DNA from: Pinus tabuliformis
Lineage: Eukaryota; Streptophyta; Pinopsida; Pinales; Pinaceae
DNA: 64,000 bases
Assembly (NCBI GenBank): GCA_031772625.1
Contig: CM062814.1
Span: 825,848,757-825,912,756 of the forward strand
Direction: 5' to 3'
Shown one piece after another: positions 1 through 11,163 of this stretch. The position numbers and the translations under genes were made by a program. The stretch's first letter is position 1; every line of letters begins with the position of its first letter. Under the pieces are notes generated by a model that ran no database searches, had not been told where the DNA came from, and saw only the letters and a list, made by a program, of their open reading frames with translations.

Positions 1-869
1 GCAGCAAAATGGTCAACCCTTTGACCTCGATTTTTGTGCCAGGTAGTATGGCCTTCAAAAATCGAACCTCCCACAAGTTTTCAGCTTGTTTGGACCAAGC
101 GTTGACCAAAGTCAACATTGGTCAAACTTCTGCGAAACCCTAGCAGCAGAAACCCTAGCAGCAGAAAAATCTTCTTCGTCCTTCCCACGTGTGGCTGAAA
201 TTCGTCCTCCAGGTAGCTCGTACTTTTTAGGATGAGAGAGGAAGATGTGAGTTGTTTTTTTTTGTGATCCAATTCTCTCCAACTTTTCCTGTATATATAT
301 ATCCATCAATGAGGGTGTGTGACACATCTGTTGGGCATGTGAGCCTACATTACAAAACTGGCTGACCTTTGCACATATAATTTATTAAGAATAATAAATT
401 CAAAATATAAGTTCTGCTCATCGGATTAAGACTATTTTTATATGGATTTTACACCTCTCAGAAAGAGGAATCCAACAAAAATATTAGCCTCTTAATCTGA
501 GCATCAGAACATGGAGTTTGGACCTAGTTGTCCAAATTTAACAAATCTGAGCTCTGAGGCTGGAAGTAGGGGCATTCATGCAACAGGGGAAGAAGAAAAT
601 AAACCAGAGATTGAAGCTGCAGAGCAAGAGGAAGAAGTTGCTGTTAAGGCAGCAACTCCAGAGGATGAAGCATGGACCCAGAGGAGAGCTGCCAATCCAC
701 CACTGCCGATAGATGTGACCTCAGGCTCTCAAGAATGAACTCTAGTTCTCCCAGGTCATTCTGTTTGGTTTTGTTCCAAGATTTTGTCAATATTTTGAAT
801 CAGGCCCTCAGAAATCTGTGTCTATGTCTAGATCTAATTTGTCAATTTCCAGTTTGCAGTCCAAAACAA
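1..869. other. THADA first intron, outer part; LTR-like debris
   Basis: No exon of the neighbouring gene is recognisable here, so I read this as intron continuing past the left edge. On the minus strand, positions about 60-345 look like the transcribed start of a decayed LTR: a TATATATATA run at about 291-302, then a leader with a directly repeated unit (ctagcagcagaaac, twice, about 139-166). I found no partner LTR. An acidic Glu-rich open stretch at 511-738 (+) has no recognisable domain. What is seen is the repeats and the TATA-like run; the LTR reading is inference. Confidence 0.3.
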
Positions 870-1222
870 TTCCCCGTGGTGGGAGGGAGGTAACACCAGG
901 CAGATGCATATAGTTTTTGATAGTTGAGCTGCCATCCCCTTTGGGGACTGGCCATGGCCCAGCATGATTGTATTTTCTTCTGTGCATATTCAATAGACAA
1001 GTAGCCAACTCACAAAAGGAAAGAGATAGTAATACATGTATGAGTTCCCCCATGGTGCGAGGGAGGTAACACCAGACAGATGCATATATTTTTTGATAGT
1101 TCAGCTGGCATCCCCTTTGGGGACTGCCCACAGCCCAGCATGATTGTATTTTCTTCTGTGCATATTCAATGGACAAGTAGCCAACTCACAAAAGAAAAGC
1201 GATAGCAATACATGTATGAGTT
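870..1222. repeat. Tandem duplication, 176-bp unit x2
   Basis: Two head-to-tail copies, 870-1045 and 1046-1222, match closely over their length. For example gggaggtaac lies at 885 and 1061, and both copies end in catgtatgagtt. A dozen or so mismatches show the duplication is not fresh. It lies just downstream of the predicted splice donor, inside the THADA intron. The chance open frame across it (minus strand) is not a gene. Confidence 0.9.
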
Positions 1223-1269
1223 AGAGTCCAGACAAAAAATAAATAAATAGCATAGAGGCATGATCATAC

Positions 1270-4200
1270 TAACCTCTTTCATGGCAAGCCAGCAACCAAC
1301 CATGACAACCTGCTCAACTGGTCCTACAGTCCCAATATCTTTAGTATCCTCTTCTTGCAGTCCATTTGCTGTTTCAGGCTTCTTTGTGTCAACTGATGAA
1401 GTCTGGTTACCAGATTGAAAATCATCTATAAAACTCTCAATATTCTCTGGCATATCCAATGCATCTACAGAAACTACCCAGAGTGCCAATGATGTCACCC
1501 GCACCACAAGCCCAAGAAGCCTCTCTAGGGCAGCCTGTAGTTGAGAGGCACTTGCTCGAGTAGCCTCAGAAGTCCAATCCAATTCTTCAATTGTGTATCG
1601 CAGTGTAAGCAATATGCCATGAACAAAGCTGTGCTCACATGCTTTTACCAGATCTTTCTCACCCTCTTCAATCCCCATGTTTAACCATTCAATCAAGGAC
1701 TCAATGTATTCTCCAACTGGAGTTCCAACATTATTTCCATGTAAGTGATTATTTTTAGACCTCCTAGCACTCTTGTGCAGTAAATGAGGTTCAAACAATT
1801 CAGGCTCAGATACATGATCTTGGGCAATACTCACAGTCCAGCCAAGCTCCTGAACATACTTTCTGAAGATAAGACGCAGGGTCAATGCTCCTGCATCGCT
1901 CTCTCTCACTCGTGGACTACTAACAAGAGTTTTTGCCCACCCCATAACTTCATTAACAGTGACCTTATTAGTGATACCAGGTAGAGGAGTAGGGAACTGT
2001 ATAAGGATTCGAAATGCATTTTCTCTCAGTTTGTCCCAACTATCTACAATAGCACCTACTATTACCAGTGTGGAGTCTGCTAAAAGCAATCCTTGATCAT
2101 ATGGATGGTAGTGACTAGTACCTGGAGATGAAGATGCACATTGACTAGACTCTTGTTTTGGCAGTTGATTGATGGGCCAAATATTAATCATAACCAAGAA
2201 CAGCTCCATGGCCATGCTCTTCCTTTCATAGGGAGCTGAAGGATACAAAGACGAAACAAGAAGGCGGCCCAACCACTTCATAAACTGGTCGAGTTCCCTT
2301 ACCCCTTGCAATATACTCAAACTGCCATTCTTGTAATTTGCTGTCAGTGAACCTGTTTCTACACAATCTCTGCATGCATTACTACTACTATTTACGCATA
2401 ATTTGAATGAAGTTTGTTTCATCTGTCTTTCAATTGCGGTACGTACCCGAGAAAAAAACTTTCTAAAGAGGCTAGTCCACTTCATTCGAAAAGCTGTCGA
2501 AGAGCAGCGCATGTTTAACGGAATTGCTATTCGCATCAGACTCAGTTCTAAGCCAGATACCAAGCTTGATGTCTTGGGATTTAAGAAAAGTAATTCTGCA
2601 GCGTCTATACGAAGCAAATCATCTGTATGAGTTAATGCAAATTTCAGCCACTCCACAGGCACATGAACCTTGGACCCTTTTACACAGACCACAGCCAATT
2701 CATTGTCTTGCTTCCTAATCTCGTCATTATTATCTGAAAGTGCTGAAAGGTTGCAGTACCACTCAATATCTCCTTCTAGAAAAGCAAGTGAACGAGCTAC
2801 CTTCAACAAAGCGATAGCTGCAGCCACGTTCTGGTCAACTGTTAAAGGTCCTGGAAGACCAACTGCACCTTCTATTTCAACCCAACTTAATATGTCATTT
2901 GTGTTTCCATTGTATTTTTATGGTTGAAGATAAAAGCAAGCATGGGAAAAAGACCATCGCTGTCTATCTGCAGTGCAACTGGCAAAGCATAAGTGTTCAA
3001 GTTAGACCGAAGCTTGGCAAAGCCAGACACTAATCCAGCAAGAATAGGAGGTATCCATAGCCGCCTGAATGCTCTAAAACCGTCCTCAACCCCTCCTTCA
3101 GAACTCCAGCAGTCTTCTCGTAGGCGCTCAAGGAAACATTTCAGGAATGAAGTTGCAGCACAGCAAACTTCATCATCCATATAGGCTTGAACCGTCTCAA
3201 AAAGTAAATTTGGGCTCATGCTTAACAGATTTTTGGCCCCCAACCGCTGACTTAGAGTTGCAAGGGGCACATACCTCCCCTTGCGATGCCCACCAACCAA
3301 CAACAGGTCTGATGCAATCCTGTTTAGAAAGGTCCCTGTTGTGTTGTTTTCCTCTTTAGATTCAGCTTTAACATCCATTTGCACTGAATTCAGCTTTGAA
3401 GTCTTAAAGAAAAGGGAATGCACATCTATCAGCAACTCAAACACAACTTGTACTTGTTTGACCGTCTGGTTGAGAGGATCTTCCCAATTATTCCAGATTA
3501 TTTTTAGTATGCGGCTAACCATGATCTCGGGAAAAGGCTCATAATGTTTGACTGCAATACAATGGAGTTTGGCTGCATGGTGAAATTCCCCTTCTGCATT
3601 AGCTGGAAGATCAGCTAAAACTGATGCTTTTATCTGCTGTAAACAAATCTGCAGTGCAGTTACTGCGTGGAAATTAAAGTGACTGTCCACAGAGCTTTCA
3701 CATAAATTGCAAAGGAAAGGCAGGATTCCATCAAACAAGATAGTCCAGACTACCCTGTCCTCTGTAGAGCCACCCTTACTTGTGTCTGTAGGTATATATT
3801 CCCCAACAACATTGTCTTTTCTTAGCAAAATAAGATTTTTATTAAGAACAGATCGTGGAATAGCAGTTAGGATGCCCCTCAACAAACATAATCTACCAAA
3901 ATCTGTGAAATGTTGAACCTCTGCAGCCAAATCCCTCTTGTATAGTTTCGTAACTTTAGCCTCCAACCATCCTTGCTGACAAGTTTCAACTATACCTTGC
4001 TCAGAAGTAATAATAGCAAATTCAGTGCCTGGCTGACAAAAAATAGCAGTGGAAAGCAAGAGCGCAAGCTTTGGCTCAACAATGAATATCTGAGCAGCGG
4101 CACAGAAACTAACGCCAGCAGCTACAGTGCAGTCCCTTGAAAATACAGAGGACTTTAAAACGTCTATAATTGTTTTCACAACTATTTCATAAGCAGCTGG

Positions 4201-4911
4201 GCTGTCAGACTGAGGATCCAGGCACTCAGCAGAATCATCACAAATACCTTGTGGAGCAAATTTGTGTGGAAATTGTTGAATCAAATAATAAAGAGAAGAC
4301 ATGGCCTCTTGACACTGTTCCATCACAGCAGGCGATGGACGGCCTCCCTCATCAGCTTCTTTCATCACAGATTGCAATCCAAAGCATGCGTTAAAAGCCA
4401 TTGTCACTGAGCACTGCTCTGCAACTTCTTTGAGGAAACCAGCTTTGGGCAGACTAAGAATAGATGTTGCTACAGGAGCCAAGGCAAATCTACAGAACTT
4501 GTTCCCCATCAATCCATACTCCTTACACAGACGCTCAAAACAGTCCTTCACCAGGGACTGGTGGGCAACTGGAAAACTAGTAGAAAAAAATGAGAGGAGG
4601 CTCCGATGCAATGGGGGAGAATTTTCTTGGAAGAGGATCTCAAGATACAAAGGCACAGCGGCATGGACAGCTTCCTCATTCGTGTTGCTTTTGAGGAAAA
4701 GTTCAGAAAAGGCAGATACAACTCTTTTAAGTGCTGTGACTTGAGAATGAATTGAACCAAGAGATGCAAATTGCCGTATTTCATCAAAAAACCTCAACCC
4801 AGCAATAGGAGGAGGAAGGGTATTCAAGGTTTGCATATATGACGATGGCAGAAAGACTGAATCGTAAGTCCAGCGATGCCGACGTTGCAGAGCCCTCCAT
4901 TTGGCTGACAT
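1270..4911 (-). CDS. THADA: THADA/Trm732 homologue, first exon (N-terminal part)
   Basis: This is the 5' exon of a plant homologue of thyroid adenoma-associated protein (THADA; yeast Trm732). The family are long helical-repeat proteins that partner the Trm7/FTSJ1 methyltransferase in 2'-O-methylation of tRNA position 32. The protein starts MSAKWRALQRRHRWTY, as in Arabidopsis At3g55160 as I remember it. Conserved blocks follow in order: KGRYVPLATLSQRLGAKNLL, DDEVCCAATSFLKCFLERL, KLRSNLNTYALPVALQ, then the DUF2428 stretch ending VVMVGCWLAMKE. The exon encodes about 1,200 residues; the family is about 2,100 long in Arabidopsis, so the rest lies beyond the left edge. The donor is probably GTATGA at 1269, or GTTAGT at 1273. 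One oddity: the reading frame changes between about 2889 and 2920, just after FPMLAFI, with no room for an intron. It is either an indel mutation or a sequence error in an otherwise open 3.6 kb. Confidence 0.9.
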
Positions 4912-5504
4912 ATTTCAGTTTAGTAGTTGTTGCTGCAACAATTGCTCCTTTTAATACTAGACAAGGTTGTAATCACACCCACAGGTGCCTACCGGATATT
5001 GCTGTAATCACACCTACTGTTACCTGGCCATAAATAAGTATTAATGCCACCACAACAACAGCAGCAAAAACAACAATTGCCCCTTTATATTATTTAACGG
5101 GTGCTCCCAAAACGGACTTTCATGTGTCTCTCGTTCATCCCACCATTCATATTCGTGAACTTATGAGCTCCTTCGATAAGATGGGTACGAACGCAATAGA
5201 GTTTTCAACCAAATCATATAAGATGGGTGTGATTTAGTAGATTTTTCAACCAAATGTTAATATGACTGAACCAATTATGAGAGTTTTGAAGGGCTGAGTA
5301 TGGACTCCCAACACGCCCTCGTTCTGCCAGGATTTAGGGTTTAGGTTTTGTTAACTGAAACTGTTATTTTCACCGCGATGGTATCCAATATATATGAACC
5401 TTTCAGAGTATGAATTCAATGATTCAAACGCTCACCTTATTTCGCTAACCGGCTGCTTGATAACTTTTAAGTTTTGAGACATTGTCGGTATGCCCATTCT
5501 GTGA
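4912..5504 (-). promoter_or_regulatory. THADA upstream region with telo-box
   Basis: This is the 5' flank of the THADA start codon at 4911. The clearest element is a telo-box (AAACCCTAA on the minus strand, plus-strand positions 5336-5344) inside CAAAACCTAAACCCTAAATC, about 425 bp upstream of the ATG. Telo-boxes are common in promoters and 5' leaders of plant ribosome-biogenesis and translation genes, which suits a tRNA-modification factor. I see no convincing TATA box. An upstream intron in the 5' UTR cannot be excluded. Confidence 0.45.
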
Positions 5505-5684
5505 CTGTTGGAGCAATTAGCTCAGCTTCTGAAACTGCCCAAGTCCTCCCAGGGATGGACTTCAGCTGAGCAGAGTTGGGACTTTCTTGCAGCCCGTCAA
5601 TCCATTCAAAAGTGTCGAAGGCGCCCGACTAAACTATCGTCCAATAATTTCACAAAGTTTTTAAGTGTTTTACAGACACGTTGA
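5505..5684 (+). pseudogene. Short coding-like stretch, unidentified
   Basis: A 59-codon open stretch between stops, without an ATG, reads like real protein: LLEQLAQLLKLPKSSQGW near the start, then SWDFLAARQSIQKCRRRP. Its base composition is less AT-rich than the DNA to its right. It points away from THADA, so it could be a lost or internal exon of a divergently transcribed neighbour, or a remnant. I do not recognise the family. Confidence 0.25.
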
Positions 5685-6336
5685 AGGAAAATAATGAAAT
5701 TATATTTTTCTCTTGTAGTTACAAAATATAGTTGCATTAAAATTCCACTTCCATTCGACTCTTCTTAGGGCATGCCTTCTTTCCTTTTTTCCTTTCTACG
5801 AAATCTTTTTGTAAATTTATGTTTATTGAGAAGATACTTTATTATTTTTAAAAGTATAAAGTTGTACTCTTGGCATGCTTGTTCGAGCATTTTCTATTTG
5901 TTTGGAACATTCCAAAATTTCACTAAGAAAAGTTTAGATATAAATATTATTTTTATTAAATCTATTCCATTAATTAAAAAAAAACTTCACTTATTCATTC
6001 AAAGAGTGGATATCTAAATATAGAATAAATAGTAGGATTAAGATTGGTAAAACGTAACTTTTGATCAAAGATAAGAAATACCTTAAAAGTAATTTTTTGA
6101 ACAAAGATAAGAAATACCTCAAACATGAGCATATTTTACTTCAAATATGAGCATATTTTGCTTCCACTATTAATTCATGAAAAGGAGGGTGATAATATTT
6201 TGAAATGTCTCTATTTCTATTTTTTATTAGAATGGAGGTACTATGTTGCATCAAAATTTTAGCTTTGGATAAATCATAAACTTCCGTATTTCTTTCCTAG
6301 TACATATGTTAAAGAGCAAGATGATTCAAAAGCACT
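5685..6336. other. AT-rich DNA with small direct repeats, no gene
   Basis: Strongly AT-rich. I see two copies of a unit around caaagataagaaatacct (about 6065-6118) and two of atgagcatattttactt (about 6125-6172). The open frame at 5772-6017 is rich in Phe, Ile, Leu and Lys, as chance AT-rich frames are, and has no domain. Nothing functional can be supported. Confidence 0.6.
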
Positions 6337-6531
6337 CTCAAACCTTTGACATCTTCTAAGTCATAGTTTAAAAATACATTGCGACATCATTGTTCATCTT
6401 TTACCCATTTGATAATTACTAGAGAACCACCACCCTCAAACCTTTGACCTCTTCTAAGCCATAATTTAAAAATACATTGTGACATCGTTGTTCATCTTTT
6501 ACCCATTTGATAATTACTAGAGAACCACCAA
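6337..6531. repeat. Tandem duplication, 98-bp unit x2
   Basis: The copies at 6337-6434 and 6435-6531 both run from ctcaaacctttgac to agagaaccacca with about seven mismatches. No coding potential is seen. It sits at the edge of the LINE remnant to its right. Confidence 0.9.
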
Positions 6532-6599
6532 ACACTTGTAATATGTTAATTCCTTTTGCAATTATCAACGTCAATATTGATTATAGTTCCATCAATTAT

Positions 6600-7150
6600 G
6601 CATAAATATTTGACATCTCCCTCAATCTGCCCTAAACTTAATGGAATAATTGTTTCCAAAGAATAGAATTCCTCCAACTCCACATATTATAGTGTCCCCT
6701 TGTGATGCCCCTTCAAAAAAATCCCAAGCAATGCTCTTATCAATTTATTCTTTAATCATTATCTTCGCTTAGTTTTCTTACTTATCCTATGGGAAATGAC
6801 CCAATATGTTACGCCTATTGATTGCACACTTTATTGAAGGAATGTTATTTGCTATAAAAATTGAAAGGTTCCTAGCCAACCGTATTCCCCATGCCATTAT
6901 TAATGGAAGAGTTTTAAAAGCCTTTGTTTGTGGATTGTATGTTTGATTCCTCAAACCTATTTTAATAGAGTCCCCTAACCAAACATTTTTCAATCATGTT
7001 AATACTTCCACTCCCAGCCACATATGTTTTGTATAGTAATAATCCATTATCAAATTCCCATTTATCTCCTCGCTGAGTTTGCAAATAACACACTTGTCAA
7101 GCCCCTCTTGATTCCTCTTCTATAATCTATCCCAGGTCAATATTTTGTTC
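6600..7150 (-). pseudogene. LINE ORF2 fragment, zf-RVT region
   Basis: The minus strand encodes a piece of the zinc-binding region that follows reverse transcriptase in plant L1-type LINEs (zf-RVT). A Cys-x2-Cys-like segment reading LDKCVICKLSEEINGNLI lies at about 7045-7100. Then, at about 6900, comes a Trp-rich stretch, MAWGIRLARNLSIFIANNIP, which matches the family pattern WGIWLARN. The LINE would run from high to low coordinates, but no RT domain is readable upstream and no poly(A) tail or target duplication is seen. It is a dead fragment with several stops. Confidence 0.6.
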
Positions 7151-7439
7151 ATCAATAAACACTACTTAAATACTTGTGCTTTAGAAGGACACTTCAACTT
7201 TCAAAGATAGGGCCACTACTATTGAAATTCTCTTCCTCCTTCATGTATACTTAAAAATATATCCAAGCCTGGGCATGTAAATCCTTGAAGGAGAAAAAGA
7301 GCAAGTTATCTCATCCTAACATTCTTAGATTCGAACATGACTCATTTCTAAACATGATAAAACGCCATTACATAAATTCACTTCATTGCGTATGAAGCAC
7401 AGCTTAACTGCCGTAAGCCATCCCTACTTCCATATGAAA

Positions 7440-7690
7440 GTTGAATTTGTAGAATGTTTTTTTAGAATTTTGGGGTTAATATATTTTCTTCCTTGAGTTT
7501 TTAGACATATCTAATGGGTTGTGACATTTTTTTGACACAAATGATAAGGATTTTCTATTAATTTTGTGCTTAGTTGTTGCAAGATACTCTAAAGATTTAC
7601 ATTTTTTCTAGAGATACAAAATCTTCTAGATGGTTCGATAGGAGAAACTCAAAATTTTCTCCAGACTCTAACATAAACTATTATTGCTAT
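7440..7690. repeat. Dispersed repeat, copy A
   Basis: It shares a run with 35630-35830, including attttggggttaatatatttt and a following gtgacatttt block, with further scattered matches (taaa, atacaaaatct). Both copies lie next to LINE-derived fragments, so the repeat may belong to the same LINE family, though in the two places different LINE domains flank it. No coding potential. Confidence 0.5.
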
Positions 7691-7748
7691 GTAATCAACA
7701 ATATTGACTGCTTGACAAAATACATTTGCATGGAGTAATCATGGCTTA

Positions 7749-8054
7749 CTAAGAGGGGTCTATGGACATCTTGTCCACGGGACTATTCGGTGCACCGGTG
7801 GTTGTGATTTTGGTGTCCTTGTTGTTTTGTTGTAGATCTACTAATTGGTTGCTCACCCAGTGCATCTCATCTTCCAATTGTCTTATTCGAGCTTGTTGAC
7901 TTTGCATTGTTTTTGTTAAATACAAAATTGAGGCTAATTGATGGTTGACTTGCTGACAAAGATCATTGATTTTCATTTGCCTATCCACTAGGAGGTGTAG
8001 AAAAAGGGAGCATGGGGCAAGTTTGTTGAAGTCCATTGTGAACTTACAGCACAT
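7749..8054 (-). pseudogene. Coiled-coil protein fragment, gag-like, unidentified
   Basis: A 101-codon minus-strand frame reads like a Gln-rich coiled coil (SILYLTKTMQSQQARIRQLE, then DEMHWVSNQLVDLQQNNKDT). Coiled coils of this kind occur at the start of plant retroelement Gag and in accessory proteins. No zinc knuckle or capsid motif is visible, and I cannot assign a family. A chance frame is possible. Confidence 0.3.
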
Positions 8055-8304
8055 GTTACGTAGAAATCCCTAATTGCTCAAAGAAAGGTGCTAGACTATG
8101 ACTCTTTGATCAACCAAACTCAATGAAGCATCGTTCTAGCTAAGTGGGCCAAAGAGTTGATGAAAGAGCCTTAGGGAAGAAAACCTAGTTGTGATTGATA
8201 TGCCTTGCCTCAATCCTTTTCTTTGTTTTTGGGACTAGTTTAATTAGTGTATAAGACAGAGAATAACACTTATGAACATAATTAGAAACTGTTAAAATTG
8301 CTAC
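8055..8304. other. Unassigned, no gene seen
   Basis: No open frame, terminal repeat or motif I can support in this stretch. Confidence 0.5.
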
Positions 8305-8490
8305 ATGGGCTGGCCAAATTTCATACTTGGAAGTGAAGAAACCTACCAACTTGATCTACGTCGAATTGAGCCTGCAATTCGAACAATTGGAGAAGAACTT
8401 CAGGCTTACAGAGAATAGGAAATCCGCAAACTTGACTTCAAGAAGGAAGCCCAATCAGGGAGGCTTCCAACTCGCTGAAAGAATGAGTCC
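8305..8490 (+). pseudogene. Coding-like remnant, unidentified
   Basis: Starting at the ATG at 8305 the plus strand reads MGWPNFILGSEETYQLDLRR, then IEPAIRTIGEELQAYRE, followed by a stop and more coding-like residues in the same frame (EIRKLDFKKEAQSGRLP). Charge pattern and lack of bias look like protein. No family is recognised. It is probably part of an old transposable element. Confidence 0.25.
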
Positions 8491-10152
8491 AACACTGAAA
8501 ATGAACTATTTTATCCACCCAACATATCTTTGACCGCAGGGGTTCCTATATGAGATATTACATTCCAAATTCTACAACTTAAACGTGAGATCTGTTACCC
8601 ACGATTTTGTAGGTGATATCCCTAGGTGATCTTTTTTTCTCCAAGATGGTTCTCATCCAACAACCAATGCCCCTTTCAACCACCAACTAGCTCATTGTGC
8701 CATTTCTCTGCTACCTGAGTCAACCATGTGGTCCCTCGCCCATCTACCATGATCATATGTTTGAAGGTGGGCCTCCCGAACTTGAAGGTATGCCTTTTCA
8801 TTTGGTAATTGAGTATTGTAGTTTGCTTATCATGGGAAATTTTGGGCATGGATTAATGAGGGGATTCAATGGAAAGAATGGACTAGGTTTGTGCTCCTGT
8901 TCCCTAGACCCCTTTTGGATACACCCTTGGATTCTAGTTCCGTGGGATATCTTTTACTGACCATTTGGCTTTAGGGATGGTATTTCACAGGAAGCCCTGA
9001 TTTTGGTTGTGTGGTCCTGCTTCCTTATCCACTTATATTCCCCCCTTTCCACTCATTGTTACCCCATTCATCATTTCTCCCACCTGGGTCCACATTCCTC
9101 CATTGGGTTCACATAGGGTTAGCTTGCCCCTTCCCCTTGTCCGCACCTTGGGTCAAGCCTGTAATGATGCCTCGGAGGTTGATGCATCTGAAAAGAAAGA
9201 TAAAAGCATATTTGGCCACATTCAATAGGAAAATGTACCACAAAATGCAAAATATGGCTGAGACAAACACATTTAGCACGTGGGAAAAGCCAATACATGA
9301 GCTCTACCCCATCATCATGGTCGTCACCTTGGTTCCTATAGGTTCTATGAGCTTCCTTCATCATATAGGAACCCATGATTGTCCCAACCCCTGGTGGGCC
9401 ATGAACCGCCTTACCTTAAAAGGCAGTATTCCCTGCTATATCTTATGCATCATGCTCTTACCCCTTGAGCCTCGAGTAGTTAATCAAAGAAAATCATAAA
9501 AAGGAAAAAGGCATGTAAAGAAGGGTGGAAAAATCATGGTCGGAGCACCTCATGTACCACGATTTCTCTCTCATATACATTATAAACCTAAGTGTGGGCT
9601 TCCCTTTTATTAGCTACCCTTATACCCCAACATGTGGCCTAGGGCTACCCCTTCTCATCCCCCACTTCATTCACTTATCTGTCACATGTCGCCACCTTGG
9701 AAGGATGTACCTTTAACATATTATCCCCTTTAAATGTAGAAACCACCTAATAGGATGCTTGTTTAACCCCATTTGGAGTTTGGGAGACAGTGGCACAACT
9801 TGAAGCCCATTATGGAAGGGCAAGCCATTATGAAGTCCCCACATGTGGTCCATGGTTGGTAAGCTCATTTACTTGATTTATCTAATGACTTGTTGTACTA
9901 GAAGGTTAGGGGACATGTTGAAGCCACAAAATTCTGCTGCTCCAACATGGGGGATAACCACCTGGTCCAGACCTCAAGACAACTCATTTTCCGTTTGAAG
10001 TGGTGGCTCCGACTGGGGATGATGGGACCAGTTTCCCAGTGTGGGTTTTAAAATGAGAGTGGGTGGTTTTCAAGTGATTGCAATAAGGATAGTGATAACT
10101 AAATGGCCTATTCTATCATGCAAATCCCTAGCTAACTTAATCTAATATAAAC
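8491..10152. other. Old repeat debris; PBS-like and PPT-like motifs
   Basis: Open frames here (for example 9011-9499) have no domain and look like chance. Two retroelement-like signals lie close together: a purine run followed by a possible LTR start (gaaggttaggggaca then tgttgaagcc, about 9900-9927), and a tRNA-primer-like site (tggctccgactggggat, 10004-10020) resembling Ogre/Tat primer sites. They are too close together to bound an LTR of normal size, so neither defines an element. Confidence 0.3.
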
Positions 10153-10485
10153 TGTTGGGTCCCTATAATACTAGTGATTACCCCATTACTATTGTAGTTG
10201 CATCCCTTATTAATATTGTTGTGCCCCTATTATCCCCATATTGTTATTACTGTGCCCCATAGAATCCCTCTATTGTTATTTTTGTGGCTTTATATTATTA
10301 TTGTTAGGTCGGCTGGGTTATATTGTGACTCCTTAGACTCCTATATATAGAAAGGAGGTTTTTTCATTTGAATCATCCAAGAATTGTTCATTTATGTAAT
10401 GTAAAGGAGGTTGCCCCCTCGAAGAGGCTGAATTCTAAGGCGTTGATCTATCTTTTATATCTTTTCTTGAGCTGGTTTCATAACA
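10153..10485 (+). repeat. 5' LTR of chromovirus-like element
   Basis: Runs from tgttgggtccc to tttcataaca. It has a TATA-like ctatatatagaaagg at about 10340-10355 and a 3' boundary directly followed by the primer site at 10488. It shares its layout, and much of its sequence, with the LTRs of the element at 36478-39725. Confidence 0.93.
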
Positions 10486-10505
10486 TTTGGTATCAAAGCC
10501 TTGGA
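10486..10505 (+). other. Primer binding site, tRNA-Met type
   Basis: tttggtatcaaagccttgg directly follows the LTR. The canonical plant initiator tRNA-Met primer site is TGGTATCAGAGC, so this copy matches with one difference. The related element at 36478 has the canonical form at 36781. Confidence 0.85.
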
Positions 10506-11163
10506 TTCTAGGGTTTCGCTGCTCCAAATTGGTGATCGTGGCTTTTTCACTATAACTTTTTTTCTGCGACGTTTCAGAGGCTAAAAAAAAACCCATTTGA
10601 GAAGACATCGCGCTGAACCTCGGATCCGAATTTCAAAGCTTTTCGTGCTATATTTGCGGATATATGATCTGAGGAAGTTGGTCTTTTTGCAGACTCCTGA
10701 ATTACATTCCAAACAGGTGACTTGGGGAAAATCGTCATAACTTTCTCTCTAAGCATCGGATTGAAATTTCGTAAGAAGTTACAGAAAGAGGACGGATTTT
10801 AGTTTCTTGTAGATATTTTTCAGAGCCAAAGGTCAAAACAGTGACTCGTGGCACGTCGTACAAGTTCGCTCTACTGAACTAGTCTATAATCAAGTCACTG
10901 TGGGAGATTTTGCATAACTCTTCCTTGGAGAATCCAATTTGGGTCAGACTGTTGGCATTGGAAAGAGGACACAAAGGGCTACTTTAGGTCGCAATTTCAA
11001 AACTAGATGATCAGAAAGTACAGAGATACATCAGAGGCAATATCGAGCTCCTACAAAGTGAAAAACGGTGTGTAGATTTTTTTAAATTTTTGCTTAAGCT
11101 TGGTTTGAAAATTTATTTTGAAGGAATTCAAAGGGAATAGTAGAGCATTATTATCAGTAACTG
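10506..11163 (+). other. Untranslated leader of chromovirus-like element
   Basis: Leader between primer site and Gag, with loosely repeated blocks built on aactttctttctgcgacgtt and tcaaaaac-type segments. The same block structure is seen in the relative at 36800-37320. No coding potential. Confidence 0.6.

Noticed and set aside
511-738. Small acidic protein gene in the THADA intron
   Set aside because: Glu/Ala-rich with no domain, no upstream signals and no conservation evidence. Chance frame or repeat remnant.
808-1176. 122-codon minus-strand frame
   Set aside because: It only spans the tandem 176-bp repeat, encodes the same peptide twice and lies in an intron.
9011-9499. 162-codon open frame
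   Set aside because: Odd composition rich in Pro, His and Met, no domain, overlapped by equally open frames on both strands.
10004-10020. Start of another LTR element from the PBS-like tggctccgactggggat
   Set aside because: No LTR end of recognisable form precedes it, no Gag follows, and the DNA to the right is interrupted by a later insertion. Kept only as a motif.
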